Part shown: one piece after another, positions 1-12,000 of the stretch
Numbering within the stretch: position 1 is the first letter of the stretch
Layout of the letters: each line of letters starts with the position of its first letter
Program-made: the position numbers and the translations under genes
Source of the DNA: Hofstenia miamia
Lineage: Eukaryota > Xenacoelomorpha > Acoela > Hofsteniidae
Reading direction: 5' to 3'
Assembly (NCBI GenBank): GCA_900660155.1
Contig: CABFPE010000164.1
Coordinates: forward strand, 780,131 to 844,130
DNA: 64,000 nt
Notes under the pieces: generated by a model
The model's database searches: none
What the model was told of the DNA's origin: nothing
Seen by the model: the letters and a program-made list of their open reading frames with translations, nothing else

Positions 1-1758
1 GAACCAAGCATAACACATAAAAACTTTCTTAAAAGAAAAAACATCGTTGTGAGATAACAAACAAAATTACGAGTGCTTCATACTTCTGTTAGCACTAAGA
101 AAAATCTAAGTTAAATGTTGCCAGAAATCGTAATCACTAAAAGCAAATTTGGTTCTGCATAGATACGTTATGTATAAGCTGTGATCATTGTTTAATATCT
201 TTAGGTTTGACATCACAATATGAGGCGTGTGACAGAAAGATAGCAATGGTGCGAAATAGGGTTAATGTTATGCCTTTAATATAAAAAAACTGAATTCGTT
301 AGTGGAAGCATAATGTATATTTTAGTCATCAAACTGTGCTGTACACATGCAATAGCCAATACTGTATTAATTTACTAGGCAGGACAATAATGATTTTCGA
401 ATTGGGACTTTATTATGTTTCACCAAGATTTTCATCCATTAATGCTTGTGAGAACGTTCTTAGTGAACCTAAATAATTGCAAATTATTGGTAATTTTTTT
501 TCTTCTAAAGTATTCAATAGATTAAACGATTTCCAATTATTGTAATAATTGCAATATCAATTAATTATTGCTTACCCCTGCAGATAGATTTGAAGCAATG
601 CTTAATATATATGTACTATGTTATCATATCAGCATACATTTCTTGAGGAATGGAAGCATCTGTGCTCTGTTGAGGGGGGGAACGTTCCCCCAGTTCCCCC
701 CCTCTGGGTGCGCCTCTGAGTGAACCTGCTTAAGTTGATTAGAATATATTGTTATAGTGGAAGAAATTACACTTGAATTTTGATTGACAGTTTTTCACTT
801 AATATTTTTTTATTAAACACATTTTGCCAAAATTTAGACGGTGGCTATGTGTATTTTCGAAAATTAGCTTCTAGAAATGGCTGCCAATTTCTTAGAGGTT
901 GCTAAAATTTTGATGGTTCCAAATAATTTCGGCCTATTTCTGTATATTAACCCATAGGAACACCCTTGGGTGGATGACATCATTAGAAAATTAATACAAC
1001 TTCACTCCCATTTTCAAGTAAAAATCGCCACTTTTGCTGACGTCAGCAAAAAAACTGAGGTCCTCACAGTAATATGAAATTTTTACCAGAAACAAAAATT
1101 TTACATCATGGTCTAGTTACTTAGACAATATTATGTTGCTTGAACTATTAGTTTGGAAGATAATAGGGGTGGGTATTTTTAGCCACCTCCCTAAATAGGT
1201 GGTGCGGAAAGCCCTCGCCTCTGAAATATGGTTAAAACCAAGCAGAACTTTTGACCTGGTAAGTGAAAAAAGTTGATGAACTAGCAGCTGTACTTAATCA
1301 TATTTGTAGAAATAATTTACATATAATAATATTTTCAGTTTACAATATGATATGCGTTGGAAAATATTGCGTAGTCAATTAAAAACCAGCTTTGAACAAA
1401 ATTCCTTTTAAGAATAGGAATTCATAAATCATCTACTTCATTGTAATTGGATTACGTTAATGCACTTAGAGAATGCATTGTATCCATTAGTTCTGTAATT
1501 GTATGTCCATACATGAAAAAAAGCACTCAATTATTACAGTTCATCCAAACGTTGATTTTATGGATAGCACAGAATCAATAACACTTAAAAACAAAAATAT
1601 TTGGATTCTGTCGCAGCAGAATCTTTCAGTTCCGGTTATATTAAAAAATCTAGTCCAATGGCCCCATTCACACAGAATCTTAAATAGTTCACATAGTTTT
1701 TTACACGTTTATTAACAATAAAACAATATTTATTGAAGTTTACATATCCATTCTCTTC
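1..1758. other. AT-rich sequence without a recognisable gene
   Basis: This is the sequence 3' of the GPCR gene on its coding strand. Apart from a short hAT-type terminus near 676-718, no coding or repeat family was recognised. The one open frame (1503-1715 +) has no motif or splice context. CpG is not depleted here: a hand count gives about 35 in the first 2 kb. Confidence 0.5.
676..718 (-). repeat. Single terminus of a hAT-type MITE
   Basis: A G-run and C-run pair is followed by CTGGGTGCGCCTCTGA. Its reverse complement (CAGAGGCGCACCCAG) resembles the CAGGGGCGTACCCAGG terminus of the hAT MITEs at 5136 and 9251. No matching second end or target duplication is visible, so this is a relic at best. 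Confidence 0.35.
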
Positions 1759-2432
1759 TTAGAGAGCAGTCGTTGATGAAGACTGGATTCTTAGAATGCG
1801 TCTCATGAATATATTTCGAAACTTCTCTGCAGATGCAAAATAGACGAAGAAGTTCGTAGTGCAGTTGAGCACGATTGGTGTATTAGAAAAAGAATAAAGC
1901 ATCATAACATGTACCTTATCTTCTAAGGAATGACGTTCTATATCAGAACCTTTGCAAGAAAAGTATCCAGAAATTGATAATAGGATAAGCATTTCAAACG
2001 AAATAAAGAGAAGAAGTAAACTGGTGTTCGTTTCATGACCTCTTTTTTTCTTTCGTCCTAGAGCTCGAATGATCATGATGTTCCCAATAAGTGTTAGTGA
2101 TCCCGGCAATGATGATGATAGAACGTAAAATCCAAAATGTTTATAGATATAATAAAGCTCAAGGTGCTTATTAGGATTGCACACCCCATTGGATATCCTG
2201 AAATATACAGTTTCAGGGATGCTTAATATTATGGCTGTCAGGCTGAGAACACCGCTTATGCGATAGACAAGTTGCGGGGTACTATGTCTCCTATGGAACA
2301 GAGGAAACGACACACTGAAGACCCGCTCATAGGTAAGAAACACGACGTGCCAAATCGACATCCACCAAGTGATATTTAATGTCATCCATACTGATTTGCA
2401 TAGAAAGTTATTTACGTCCTGCAAGTAGAATC
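1759..2432 (-). CDS. Class A GPCR, terminal exon (TM3-TM7)
   Basis: This is the second coding exon of a rhodopsin-like receptor. The acceptor TTTAG|GATTC (AG at 2433-2434) continues the phase-1 intron that leaves exon 1 at 24764, making a Gly codon (g|ga). Joined, the two exons encode 303 residues. This exon gives residues 81-303: the TM3 cysteine C91 (FLCKSVW); an E/DRY-like TYERVF at 113-118 with E115 and R116; the extracellular-loop-2 cysteine C164; a basic third intracellular loop (RKKKRGHE, 207-213); TM6 without a CWxP motif; and NFFVY at 273-277 in the NPxxY position, followed by an amphipathic helix-8 stretch and a Ser/Thr-rich tail ending at a TAA. The C91 and C164 pair would form the family's usual disulfide. 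The ligand cannot be inferred; the divergent motifs suggest a lineage-specific receptor. A second acceptor (CTTGCAG, 2419-2425) would put the exon out of phase with exon 1. Confidence 0.8.
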
Positions 2433-2713
2433 CTAAACTTATTCCATTAAATCAATCAAGAATTGTACTTAGTAAAAAATAATTTAAAAAATAATTTATT
2501 AATTTAGGGCATAAAAGTTATCAGCAAGCCATAAATTTTACACAATATATACAAACCATAGAAGCGAAAGAAGTTCTTATATATAACACTGTCAGTGCAT
2601 TTTCAACTTTTTGGCTGTCTTCAAAATGTAACGAAACTTTTCTAGTCAAAAAAATTGTGTTAATACGGAAAATAGCAATATAATATTACTGTACGTATAT
2701 TTAATTTTAAAGG

Positions 2714-3118
2714 CAGGCCCGTAGCCAGCATAATCACCTAAGGGGAGTCGATGCGCATTTAGGAGGGGTTGTGGGAATTTCGACTCTCTTTATAATATAA
2801 ACTAAAATTTTACCAAGTCTGTAACCCATTTTATTTTTGCTGCATCCATTGGCGTACGTGGATTTTCTGACTTGTGGGGTCATCTAGTATAGTGATCAAC
2901 TAAGTGACCAAAGGCGGGGTAAAGGTCCGCGAAAATTTTTTGAAAATATAGACAAAATAAACCTTAGAATTGCGTTACTAGGAGCAATATTTCAACAATT
3001 GAATTTACAAATTTTATTTTTACATGCTGATTTTTCTTTTAGCTTTGTTGTCTAGGAGGGGTTGCCTGAGAATCCAGGGAGGGTTTGACACCTCCTAACC
3101 CCCGTGGCTACGAGCCTG
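2714..3118. mobile_element. hAT-type non-autonomous element (405 bp)
   Basis: The ends are inverted repeats, CAGGCCCGTAGCCAG on the left and (reverse complement) CAGGCTCGTAGCCACG on the right. The flanks share TTAAAGG (2707-2713 and 3119-3125), which fits a 7-8 bp hAT target duplication. It has no coding capacity. It lies in the GPCR intron, just upstream of exon 2. Confidence 0.75.
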
Positions 3119-3599
3119 TTAAAGGGCCTAATTTTTTATTAGCAATGTTAAATTATACATCTCCCAAATTTGGTACAGCCATTTCTCATAATTTCTTATA
3201 ATCTCAGTAAATTTTATTTCTCAATTCTTATTTATACATGAAAAAATTTTTAATTAATAAAATTTTGAATCTTTATATACATGCAAAATGCCACTCTTCT
3301 GTATGTAAAATATGCAATGTTAATCTATTTCACATGCATCTATAATAATCGAGTATCACATTTTTTGCTGATATTTTTATATATCAAAGATTAATAAATG
3401 ATACTTATGATCATAAAACTGCCAAAGTTCTTAAAAATTGAAAAATTGACATAGCTATTAAACAATGCAGCATCATAAAAAAATAAACATCCGTTTCATT
3501 TTTCAGCTTAAAATTTTGATGTTGAATATGTACATTTCTTTTAAAAGACAGAAACATGCACATACAGTGTAATCAAAGACATCAGTTTCTTAAATAGTA
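3119..3599. other. AT-rich intronic sequence, nothing recognised
   Basis: This lies between a hAT MITE and a LINE fragment. No motif, repeat end or coding signal was seen. Confidence 0.4.
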
Positions 3600-5135
3600 T
3601 ATTTTAAATGGTAGATTTTTCAATCGGGGTAAAGCGTAGAAAGGTGTGCCACAGGATTATATTTTAGAGCCTCTGTTTTTCTCGTTATATTTAAAGTACA
3701 GACTGTTTTTTCCACATTAACAAAGAATTTCCTCTAAGCCTATTAACAAATTTAGAAATCGTGATCATGGGCAGGTCCCTTGAGGAGCATGATTAATGCA
3801 ATGATGAAAATTTCTATTACATCGTTTTGCTGAAGTTGTTGAAAAGTTTACCAATCTTTCTTTGAACGTTTCGAATTTTGTAAAAGATTTAGATTCTCTC
3901 CATACTTAATGGTCAAGTATTTATAAAGTTTTGAGGCCATGAAGAAACAAAGAACTTTGACTGTTTCTTGATATGTGCAAAAATATCCCAAAGCGTGCTG
4001 TGGGCAAAGTCAGAAGTAGCAAGGATTCTCCTCTACAACGTGTTGCTTTCAGATTGAGTATAGCATTAATACTTTTGGAGCTATAGGTGTTTAAAATCAT
4101 GAAGAATTTTCGCAAATGCCACAGCCAGTTTAAAGTTAAATGGCAATTTAAACAATGGCTGTGGAATAGTGCAGTTTGCTGATAACACTTGTATATACAC
4201 ACATGATAATCAAACAGAAACGTTAATATGTAATTTATGATATTTTAATATGCACCATTTAACTGTAAACTCCACTAAACAGAATTCTGTGTTATGTCTC
4301 CCTTTCAAAAAGATAATCAATCACACATTTTAAATTTTTTGGGTTTCAAAAATTACTCAAGTTCAATCCTTCAAATATCTTAAGTAACAATCAATGATCT
4401 ATTGAACTATGCAAATCACATAAGTATAGTATTACACAAAATGGCAATGAAACTATTTCATTTTGAAACCTCCAAATTGAAATCATTATTGGATAACTTT
4501 CTAGTATTAAGTCACAACAGATACTCTAGTAATGTATTTAATAACATATACGACTTATTGATAAATAAAATCCATTCCCAAATTTAATAGGGGCAGCAAA
4601 CATTTATAATGACGGAAGTCCACATTCAAATCATGACGATGTTTCACATTTCATAAGATATTTTTCATTAATAAAACTTTGGGATATTTCAAACTGTGAA
4701 CTACAATCGCCGTCGTATGCGCATTCAAATTATCATTCGAGAACTTTTAATTCAGAAAAGTGAAGTTTAAAGAACATTTTCTTAAAAATTCATTTTTAAG
4801 CTCAACAATTGAACTATGCAAAAACTTACCAATTAAAATAAAACGAATCACAAAACGCAGAAAATTTCAAAGTCAAATCAATGACTACCTCCGTAAAAAT
4901 TATATTCTTAAAATCTGTTTTACGTCAACGAAAGGATTTCAGTTTTTCAAGAAATATCATTAATTAGCAATAAGCTGGATAGCCTGTACATTATGTATCC
5001 GTGTTTTGGTTGTTGTGTTATTTTTTTATTTCATTTTATTATTGACGCATTAAGTGTCATATTCGCAGCTTTTGTTGAGGTATTTAAGTATGCCAATGTA
5101 CTACACTTAATAAGAAATTCTATTCTATTCTATTT
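3600..5135 (+). mobile_element. Decayed LINE (non-LTR retrotransposon), 3' part
   Basis: Plus-strand frames show a reverse-transcriptase pattern like GVPQGSILGPL at about 3637-3690 (read as KGVPQDYILEPLFF), then QFADNTCIYTHDN at about 4158-4205, matching the FADDT catalytic region with the second Asp replaced. The C-terminal region at 4760-4963 (NSFLSSTIELCKNLP) is the usual LINE ORF2 tail before the stop. The element ends in a TTCTATTCTATTCTATT microsatellite at about 5117-5135, the short-repeat 3' tail typical of CR1/L2-like clades. The spacing between the first two motifs is too long (about 500 bp), so there is internal insertion or rearrangement. It is interrupted by several stops and is inactive. 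Clade is uncertain. Confidence 0.6.
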
Positions 5136-5290
5136 CAGGAGCGTACCCAGGATTTTTTGACGGGGAGACATCATCATCATTACCCTAGATTTTAAATTTT
5201 TTCAATTTTTTAAAAAAAAATTTTTTTTGATTTATCAGTCAAAATCAAATTTGGAAACCTGACGAGGGCATGGTGGAATGTACGCCACGG
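5136..5290. mobile_element. hAT-type MITE, copy 1
   Basis: The left end CAGGAGCGTACCCAGG, and an interior that aligns with the copy at 9251-9447 (including TCAAAATCAAATTTGGAAACCTGA), identify the same family. The right end reads GTACGCCACGG. The flanks TTCTATTT (5128-5135) and TTTTATTT (5291-5298) agree at 7 of 8 positions, fitting a hAT 8-bp duplication. It inserted right at the LINE's 3' tail. Confidence 0.7.
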
Positions 5291-5865
5291 TTTTATTTTA
5301 TCAATGTCATTGATATAGTTTATTGGAAATTTCTCAAACTGTTGAAAATTGTAATTACAAAACTGTGAAGAACTATAAAGGAATTAATTACTAAGAAGTA
5401 TTAAAATTGTTGAACTAGAATTCGTAGTATTTTTTCATCTTCCAACGAAAAATAAAAACAAAGAAGATGTTATATCTGAAACCAATTGCATAACCACTAG
5501 AAATTTTTTCAATCCCTTGATCTGAATTTCTATGGTGAATGAATGTTGTTTTATAAAAAATATGTTCCCACTACACTTCTGTAAATTAGTGAATTTCCAT
5601 TTATGCGATTATCCTCATATAAAGAGGATTGAAATTTTACAATGCATGATTTTAAAAATATGACATTTCAATTTCCATTTAAGAATTTAGGTGACGAACT
5701 GACTTAAAAAAACAATGAAAAATAATGTAGAAATTTAGCAAAGTATATTTCACAAATGCATATTTGGTGCCTGTATTTATCGTGACGATATTACATATAA
5801 ACGATTTTATATCATTTTATAATGTCTGATCGTTTGCTATTCTTTGAAGCAGATTGGCAAAATTG
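5291..5865. other. AT-rich intronic sequence, nothing recognised
   Basis: No coding, RNA or repeat family was identified. Confidence 0.4.
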
Positions 5866-6240
5866 TAACATCTTTTGACCCACCACCCAACCCGACCCGA
5901 CTCGATTCATAGTATGTTGACTTGCCACCCAACCCATGGGTCAGACAGTCAGCTTTTAACCCGAGTTGTATTTGCAAATGTTTAACGAATCTAACATGAA
6001 ACAATGTCATGAAAGGTTCTCTATAGCATAGTAGATTGTATACAAAATGAAAATGCATGGTTAGTTTTCCGGGTTGGTTTCAGGTGAATCCTTCAAAAAA
6101 TACATTTCTGAGACCCGGCAAATTTCAATGACCCGAACTGACCCAGGCAAGTGTGACCCAAAACCCAATCCGACCCAAGTTTTCTTTGACACACTCCGCG
6201 AAACGGGTCGGGTTGACCCGTTTGCCAGCCTGATTGGAAG
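5866..6240. repeat. GACCC-rich dispersed repeat
   Basis: The ends are rich in GACCC units. The left reads ACCCAACCCGACCCGACTCG near 5885. The right reads GGGTCGGGTTGACCCGTTTGCCAGCC near 6205-6230 (given here as two adjoining units). The two sides are roughly inverted, as in the hAT-like repeats of many invertebrates that begin with a GGCAAACGGGTC-type terminus. No clear target duplication was found. Related scraps lie near 25376-25460 and 40094-40590. Confidence 0.5.
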
Positions 6241-6245
6241 GAATT

Positions 6246-8035
6246 GTCATAATAATTAAATCCAATTCTTGAAATAGTGTTATTCTTTATATTTATGTCA
6301 ATATTTATGCTAGATGGACTGATGAAGTTCTTAAGGGTTACACATTGGTGAAGCGCCCCTTTTTCAATGACATTTTTCAGAAACTGATCACTTACCTTAT
6401 TGTATGGGTAGATAAATTATTTATGCGGATAGAAACGTTTTGTATGTAAATTTTTAAACTGCCGAATAAAAAGGATTCTTTTATCTTGGACTTCTGATTG
6501 GAAATTGATTAGAACAAAGCTAATCGAACATTTGACGAATCGAAGTAGCTCCTCAGTGTGTGTCAATCTAGAAGACGGACGATGCCATTATTTATTTTAA
6601 AATGTCTGAGAAAAATTTTATAGGAATGAATTTTTATGCAAATGAATATTTCCAAATTGGTGCTCAAAAAACCACTTCTTGGTCGTCAGAAAATTAACGT
6701 GCATTTAAAATTCAAATTAGGTTGGCGCTGCAGTCCAACAGAATCTGAATAATTAATGCTTCTTTAGAAATGCTTATAAAATGTCAAATCGCACCTAATA
6801 ACTACTGAAATCCAAAACTATTTAACTAATGAGTTTTATCATTTGAAGGTGCTCGCCTATAATTTTATAATAACATCAACAGATGTAGTAAACATTATAT
6901 GATAGTATTTTGTAATATATATATACATATATATAATTCAAAATAAATCAAACAAATTATTCAAGGTCCAATTTTTACATTTTGACTTAAGAATCTTGTA
7001 GATTTGTAATGCATTTAATTGGGGAGGAAATACACTGTCCCCATCACCTCTCCTGTTTGGTTATTATAAAGAATAATTTAAGATTAATTATTTTGTATAT
7101 ATTTATTCAAATTTTCAATATCTTAATTGCATCTATATCTGAGATTGAAGTGCGACAGATTTTGGAGAGTTACTCCGACCCGCTTTGAAGACTTCTTCAC
7201 TGCACCATATGTACGTGTTGGCATCTGCCACATATTGCTCCACGCTTTATATTCCTGGTGCAAAAATATTGACGATATGTTTTATGGTAAAGCACTACAT
7301 CCACCGCCACTACCAAATATGTTTGCTCCTTGCTGCTTAGGGGATACAAAATCATTTTTTTGAAATAACGTCTACTACAACCACCAATAGGAATCTAATC
7401 ACAACATGGTTCCAGTACATAGCCACAGTGATTGCAAAATAAAATTTTATTTTAACTTTATAAAGCTTTTTATAAAACCAATATTTTATCCACTAAATTT
7501 ATTCAAGATAGTCAAACTCTTTCCACAGAAATTTCAAAGCCTATTGACGACAAGTCTGATTAAAAACATCTCATAGGTACTATGATAGAATCAAAATCGC
7601 GCAAATATATTTTTAAAAATGAAAATAAATCTTCAAATAATCCAAATTTTGTCAAACATAGAAATTTGATGTAAAAAATTACCTTCACAATATTTTAAAT
7701 TGACAATTTTTTGGTTCAGTGTGCTACTAATACTTTGCGCCACGTGTATCCACTTTAGAAAAATCCTGCCCCTGATTTGCCCCGTCCCATGGGTTGACCC
7801 GGGCCACTTCCATCTCTGATCTATATAATTTTTTGTAAGATTGTTTTGTGCATAAAATCTCGGCACCTCCTTTGAATAGTGTACAGGCACCATAACCCCT
7901 GGCCCCTCCGTTACTAACCACCTGTTCCTGGGTGGATAAATTCGAACATGCCCACAATTTCTTTTAATTTTCGTTCAAAAATCTATGTAGAAATTGCAAT
8001 TTTTCAATTGGCAATCTAAATTTAACAAAGATGTA
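6246..8035. other. Intronic sequence without recognised genes
   Basis: The open frames here (for example 7127-7363 + and 7633-7957 -) show no family motif. A more GC-rich patch near 7740-7935, with CCCGTCCCATGGGTTGACCC, may be another scrap of the GACCC-type repeat. Confidence 0.35.
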
Positions 8036-8245
8036 AAGGATATAATAGAAACAATGCTAGGAAATGTCAATCCAATATAATTGGTATTGTCTAAAGATTA
8101 GTTCTTCGGAATTTTCTGCAGCGACGAGGATGAAATCAAAATAAAACATGAGTATATCGACGTGATTGTCATTTAGAGGCAAGTGCATTATACAGATGTC
8201 ACTACCCGTTGGTGAAATGTCGTAGTGAGACCAAAGGGCATCGAC
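8036..8245 (-). mobile_element. Possible Ty3/gypsy RT scrap (fossil)
   Basis: On the minus strand a short stretch reads like the MPFGLTNAPATFQR region of gypsy reverse transcriptase (MPFGLTTTFHQRVV near 8190-8240). It is broken and short, with no ends seen. The family call rests on this single motif. Confidence 0.3.
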
Positions 8246-9250
8246 TCAGCGTAGACAGCCCATGCATTTTATGGGACAAAGAACTATATATAGCAATTTT
8301 CTGTAATGTTCTAATGAGCTATTGCAATCTGGTTTCAATCTTAGGGGCATAGCCCCCATAGCGCGACGATGTGTCGACTGCCGCTTAATGACGAAATTTG
8401 AATGAAGCGTTGTGAAGTTTTGGGGTGTGATTTTAATTAAGTATTCTTTTTTCTCATATAAAAATACCAAATTTTATCAATCAAGCCAAGCATATTGTTC
8501 CACAATGTTAGCAAAAATATGGGAATATTTTTTTTGAACTAAATAAATCTTAGAAAGCGATGAACTATTGAATGGAACTCACAATGTCAAAAGAAAATCT
8601 TAGACATATTTTCGAGCAAAATTTGCTGGAAAACTAAAGACTAAATGCTATATAACAGGTCGTCTCTCCTAGCAACTTTTATTTGCAATAAATCCTATTT
8701 AAATATCTTCCTGTTACAAGTAAAAATCCAAGTCATTCAATGAAAAGATGTACTTCAGTTGATACATTAAAGAATGGTTGAATAACCAAAATATTCTGTT
8801 TTAATTAATAAACGTATAATATAAAATTTTGAAATTTTAATATTACTTTCAATTTAAATCGAACTTGTCTAACTAAGAGAAAACTGTATGGAAAATCAAT
8901 TTAATATAACATTAAGCTCTACTTATGCCCACTTCAGTTCCTTTACGCAATATTAAGATAAAGAAACCAAATATATTTCAAAGGGAATGGATTGATAAGA
9001 ATGAAAAATAATATGTGTGAGTAGAGATACTCTTCAAGAACTTTATTTCAGTTTGTCCTTGTACATTGATTGATAACACCAATAATATTCAAATAAAGAT
9101 TGAATGCAAACTGAATACAGCACAAGTATATACACTAAAGTTTGTCAAAACTTTGGATTATTGAATTTATTGAAACGATTATGCGCTTTAAAAGAGTTAA
9201 TTACTACTTTATGTGTTTTAGAAAATCACAGACTTTTTTATAAGCACCGA
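8246..9250. other. AT-rich intronic sequence, nothing recognised
   Basis: No motif, splice-linked exon or repeat terminus was identified up to the hAT MITE at 9251. Confidence 0.35.
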
Positions 9251-9447
9251 CAGGGGCGTACCCAGGAATTTTGACGGGAGGGGGGGGACATCATTGTTAC
9301 ATTGTTATTCCCTAATGCATTTCACGATCCTAGATTTTAAATTTTTCATTTTTTTATGAAAAATTTTTTGATTTATTCAGTCAAAATTAAATTTGGAAAC
9401 CTGAGGAGGGGGGACATTCCACCATGCCCCCCCTGAGTACGCCACTG
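9251..9447. mobile_element. hAT-type MITE, copy 2 with perfect 8-bp TSD
   Basis: The TIRs are CAGGGGCGTACCCAGG and (reverse complement of the right end) CAGTGGCGTACTCAGG. The flanks are an exact 8-bp duplication AGCACCGA at 9243-9250 and 9448-9455, diagnostic of hAT-superfamily mobilisation. The 197-bp interior is G-run, AT-rich, C-run, so it can fold into a hairpin. It is non-coding and depends on a transposase in trans. Confidence 0.85.
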
Positions 9448-9799
9448 AGCACCGACAAGAAATGTTTACTTTATTTCATCTCTTCTCGTTGATGATCATT
9501 GTTGTACATTCTGCAAATTCAGACGTGTTATATACCTTGTGCAAAGGGCTATCTGTAAAATACAGGTATAAGTTAACTAATATTTTTATTAAGAACTGTA
9601 AAGTTACAGTGGTACATGTATATTTGCAGGTACGTTTCAGCAAGCACCGATATCTTGAACTCTCTGACCAACTATTCCTTGCGGAGTGCAATGGGGATGT
9701 CCTCTCCTGTATTCACTGGTTGGACTCACATATTTTTAGCGTCATCCTCAATTTTCTTCTCTTTGCAGTTATCTTGTCGTTCTAACGTAGGAAACTCTT

Positions 9800-12000
9800 C
9801 AGTTTCTAGAGGTATATCATCGACGTCACTAGAATAGATGCAATGATTGAAATTTCAGAATGACTTCCCAAATGAATCAAATGGCGTAAATTTTTTTTAA
9901 TAATGCCATTATTTGTCCGTGTCTTGGGAGGGTTAGTTTTCCTAATTATTGTTTCAATTGAATTTCCCAATGATACAAAGCAAACCATTGTTTCTGGAAT
10001 TAGTTTTTGTATTTCACGCGTTTGTCGATTGTAAGACTTTTAATTTCGATTGTCTATATTTTTGTTCTTTGTTTCAAACTCGGTTTGCGAAAAGACTTTT
10101 TGGTATTAGTGCACTCCTTGTCAAGAACATTTGATCCTAGGCGCCTGCAAACGAATAGTTGAGATAGCGAATATGCACAGAAAAACAAAGGCGTGCTGTT
10201 GAAGCCCATCAATGCCATTCTGTAATCACGATTTTTCTTGTAAATCTTTTTGAATTTCTTAGCTCCTCTCCCAGCAATGCCATTGAATTGTCGATAACGA
10301 AGAGGCTACTGTATGATACAATGATATCTAGACCCTGTGCGAAAATCCTAACTTTAGGTAAGCCAAAGAGATTTATTGTCTGCGAGGATCTCTTGTGAGA
10401 AGATGTCTTTAAATTTTTCAATTACTGCACTTGAACTTTTTTTACGTACCTGATAGTTTTGTAGATATCTAGAGCAGTAGTCAACGCATATAAGAAATGT
10501 TTTTTGTGAAACTTCTGCAATATTATTCCCAATTTTATAAAAGGGAAGTGGTGATTTTTCGTGGCGTATTAGTCGTTTCTTTTGATTTTGATATCAATGC
10601 ATTTTACTCGTAGAGCATTTTGTTATAAAAGTTTCTATATTCACAGCCTTTATACAAACTGCTTTGCAAACTTTTTTGTATATATTATACCCATGTTTGC
10701 TCCATGTACAGTTTAATCATTCGTTGGCGGCACGGTTTTGGTACATAGGAACTGCATCAACGACTGAGAATTTTGTTCTTGTTATACGACTGGTGTTTAA
10801 TTTTCTCCAGATTTTTCTTCTCATTTGAGCTAAGAATTATTGTTCTAATATACCTCACTAAATTCCTTGCAAACTAGCTTGAGTTTTGCAAATGTAGTAA
10901 TGGAATGTACAGTTATCTGAAATTTTTTCTCAAGATCATATGTTTTCTTGGGAGGCAGCTTAAATCTTGATAATTTTTCAGTAAGAAACATCAGTTTTCC
11001 TGAGTTATATTGGATTTGCAGTGATCGGTGCTTTTATAGCACTACAAAAAGTCGTTTAATTCTCCAAAGACATGTTGGTAATGGTTTGTTTTGCAAACTC
11101 TCGAGCTGTTTGTGGTCCGATTTAACAGTTACAGATCTTCCGTACGTGTATTGCATACAGGCATAAGTAATAGCTAACAATACCTTTTCTATTTGCGACT
11201 AATATTCTTCGGTTTTCGTCTTTGACATCACTGGATAGGCTACTGGTCTGTTGTCCTGGATTAGACATGTTCCAATAGCTGATTTTGATGCATAAGTTTG
11301 TAAGGTTACATCAAGAGTATAATAAAAATACCTTATAACTGGGTTAGGAAGTTAGATGTTCCTGTTGTCGATCCCATGAAAAAAGAGAACCTTTCCTTGA
11401 CAATTGTCCTAATGGGATAGTTATTTCTGCGTAAGTTGGTATAAGCCAGATAATAGTTGATCAAACGCAGAATTTTTTTAGAGATTGCTCGTCATTTGGT
11501 TTTGCGTACTTCTTGGTCAATTTAATCTTTGTTTGGTCAGGGTGAGATCGGCAATAACTTATAAGAAATCCCATGTACTTAACTGTACGTTTTAAAAACT
11601 GAATTTTATTGAATTCTGATATTTCTTTCCAATGCTTCCAGGATTTCGCCATGGTCTTCTTTCATTGTAAAGCTGATTGTTTTGTGAGAGGAATGTGACA
11701 GTTGTAATCTACAACTGTAATTTAGCGCTTTCCATTGAAGAATTTTTGAAGCCTGGCGTTTGATTGGTGAATAGATGTATTCTCGACTAATCAACTGACT
11801 TAGAGTCTTATTATCAAATATTAGTCTTAAATCACCGTTTGATTTGTTTACAACGACCATAATCCTGGTCTGAAGGTGGGCTCGATAATTAATTGCAAAT
11901 TTTCCCAAATGCAGAACAGTTTCAGGGTACGTGATTTCTGCCGCATGGCCTTTATTTAATGAAGTATATTAATTCTTACGTCGTCGAATTGCTTTTCATC
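9800..12000 (-). mobile_element. Ty3/gypsy pol fossil
   Basis: Minus-strand remains lie in the normal order. The RT N-terminal part is at about 11908-11606 (MVVVNKSNGDLRLIFDNKTL). The RT distal region is at 11652-11461 (KRTVKYMGFLIS). RNase H is near 11120-11040 (TVKSDHKQLESLQNKPL). Integrase core and downstream block are near 10430-10150. A basic C-terminal stretch (NPPKTRTNNGIIKK) lies near 9890-9930. The order and motifs resemble invertebrate K02A2.6-type gypsy elements. It is broken many times over (about ten or more), so it is old. LTRs were not identified. It sits in the GPCR intron. Confidence 0.7.

Noticed and set aside
9462-9837. Overlapping frames on both strands next to the hAT MITE
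   Set aside because: They have no family motif, no splice support and AT-driven composition.
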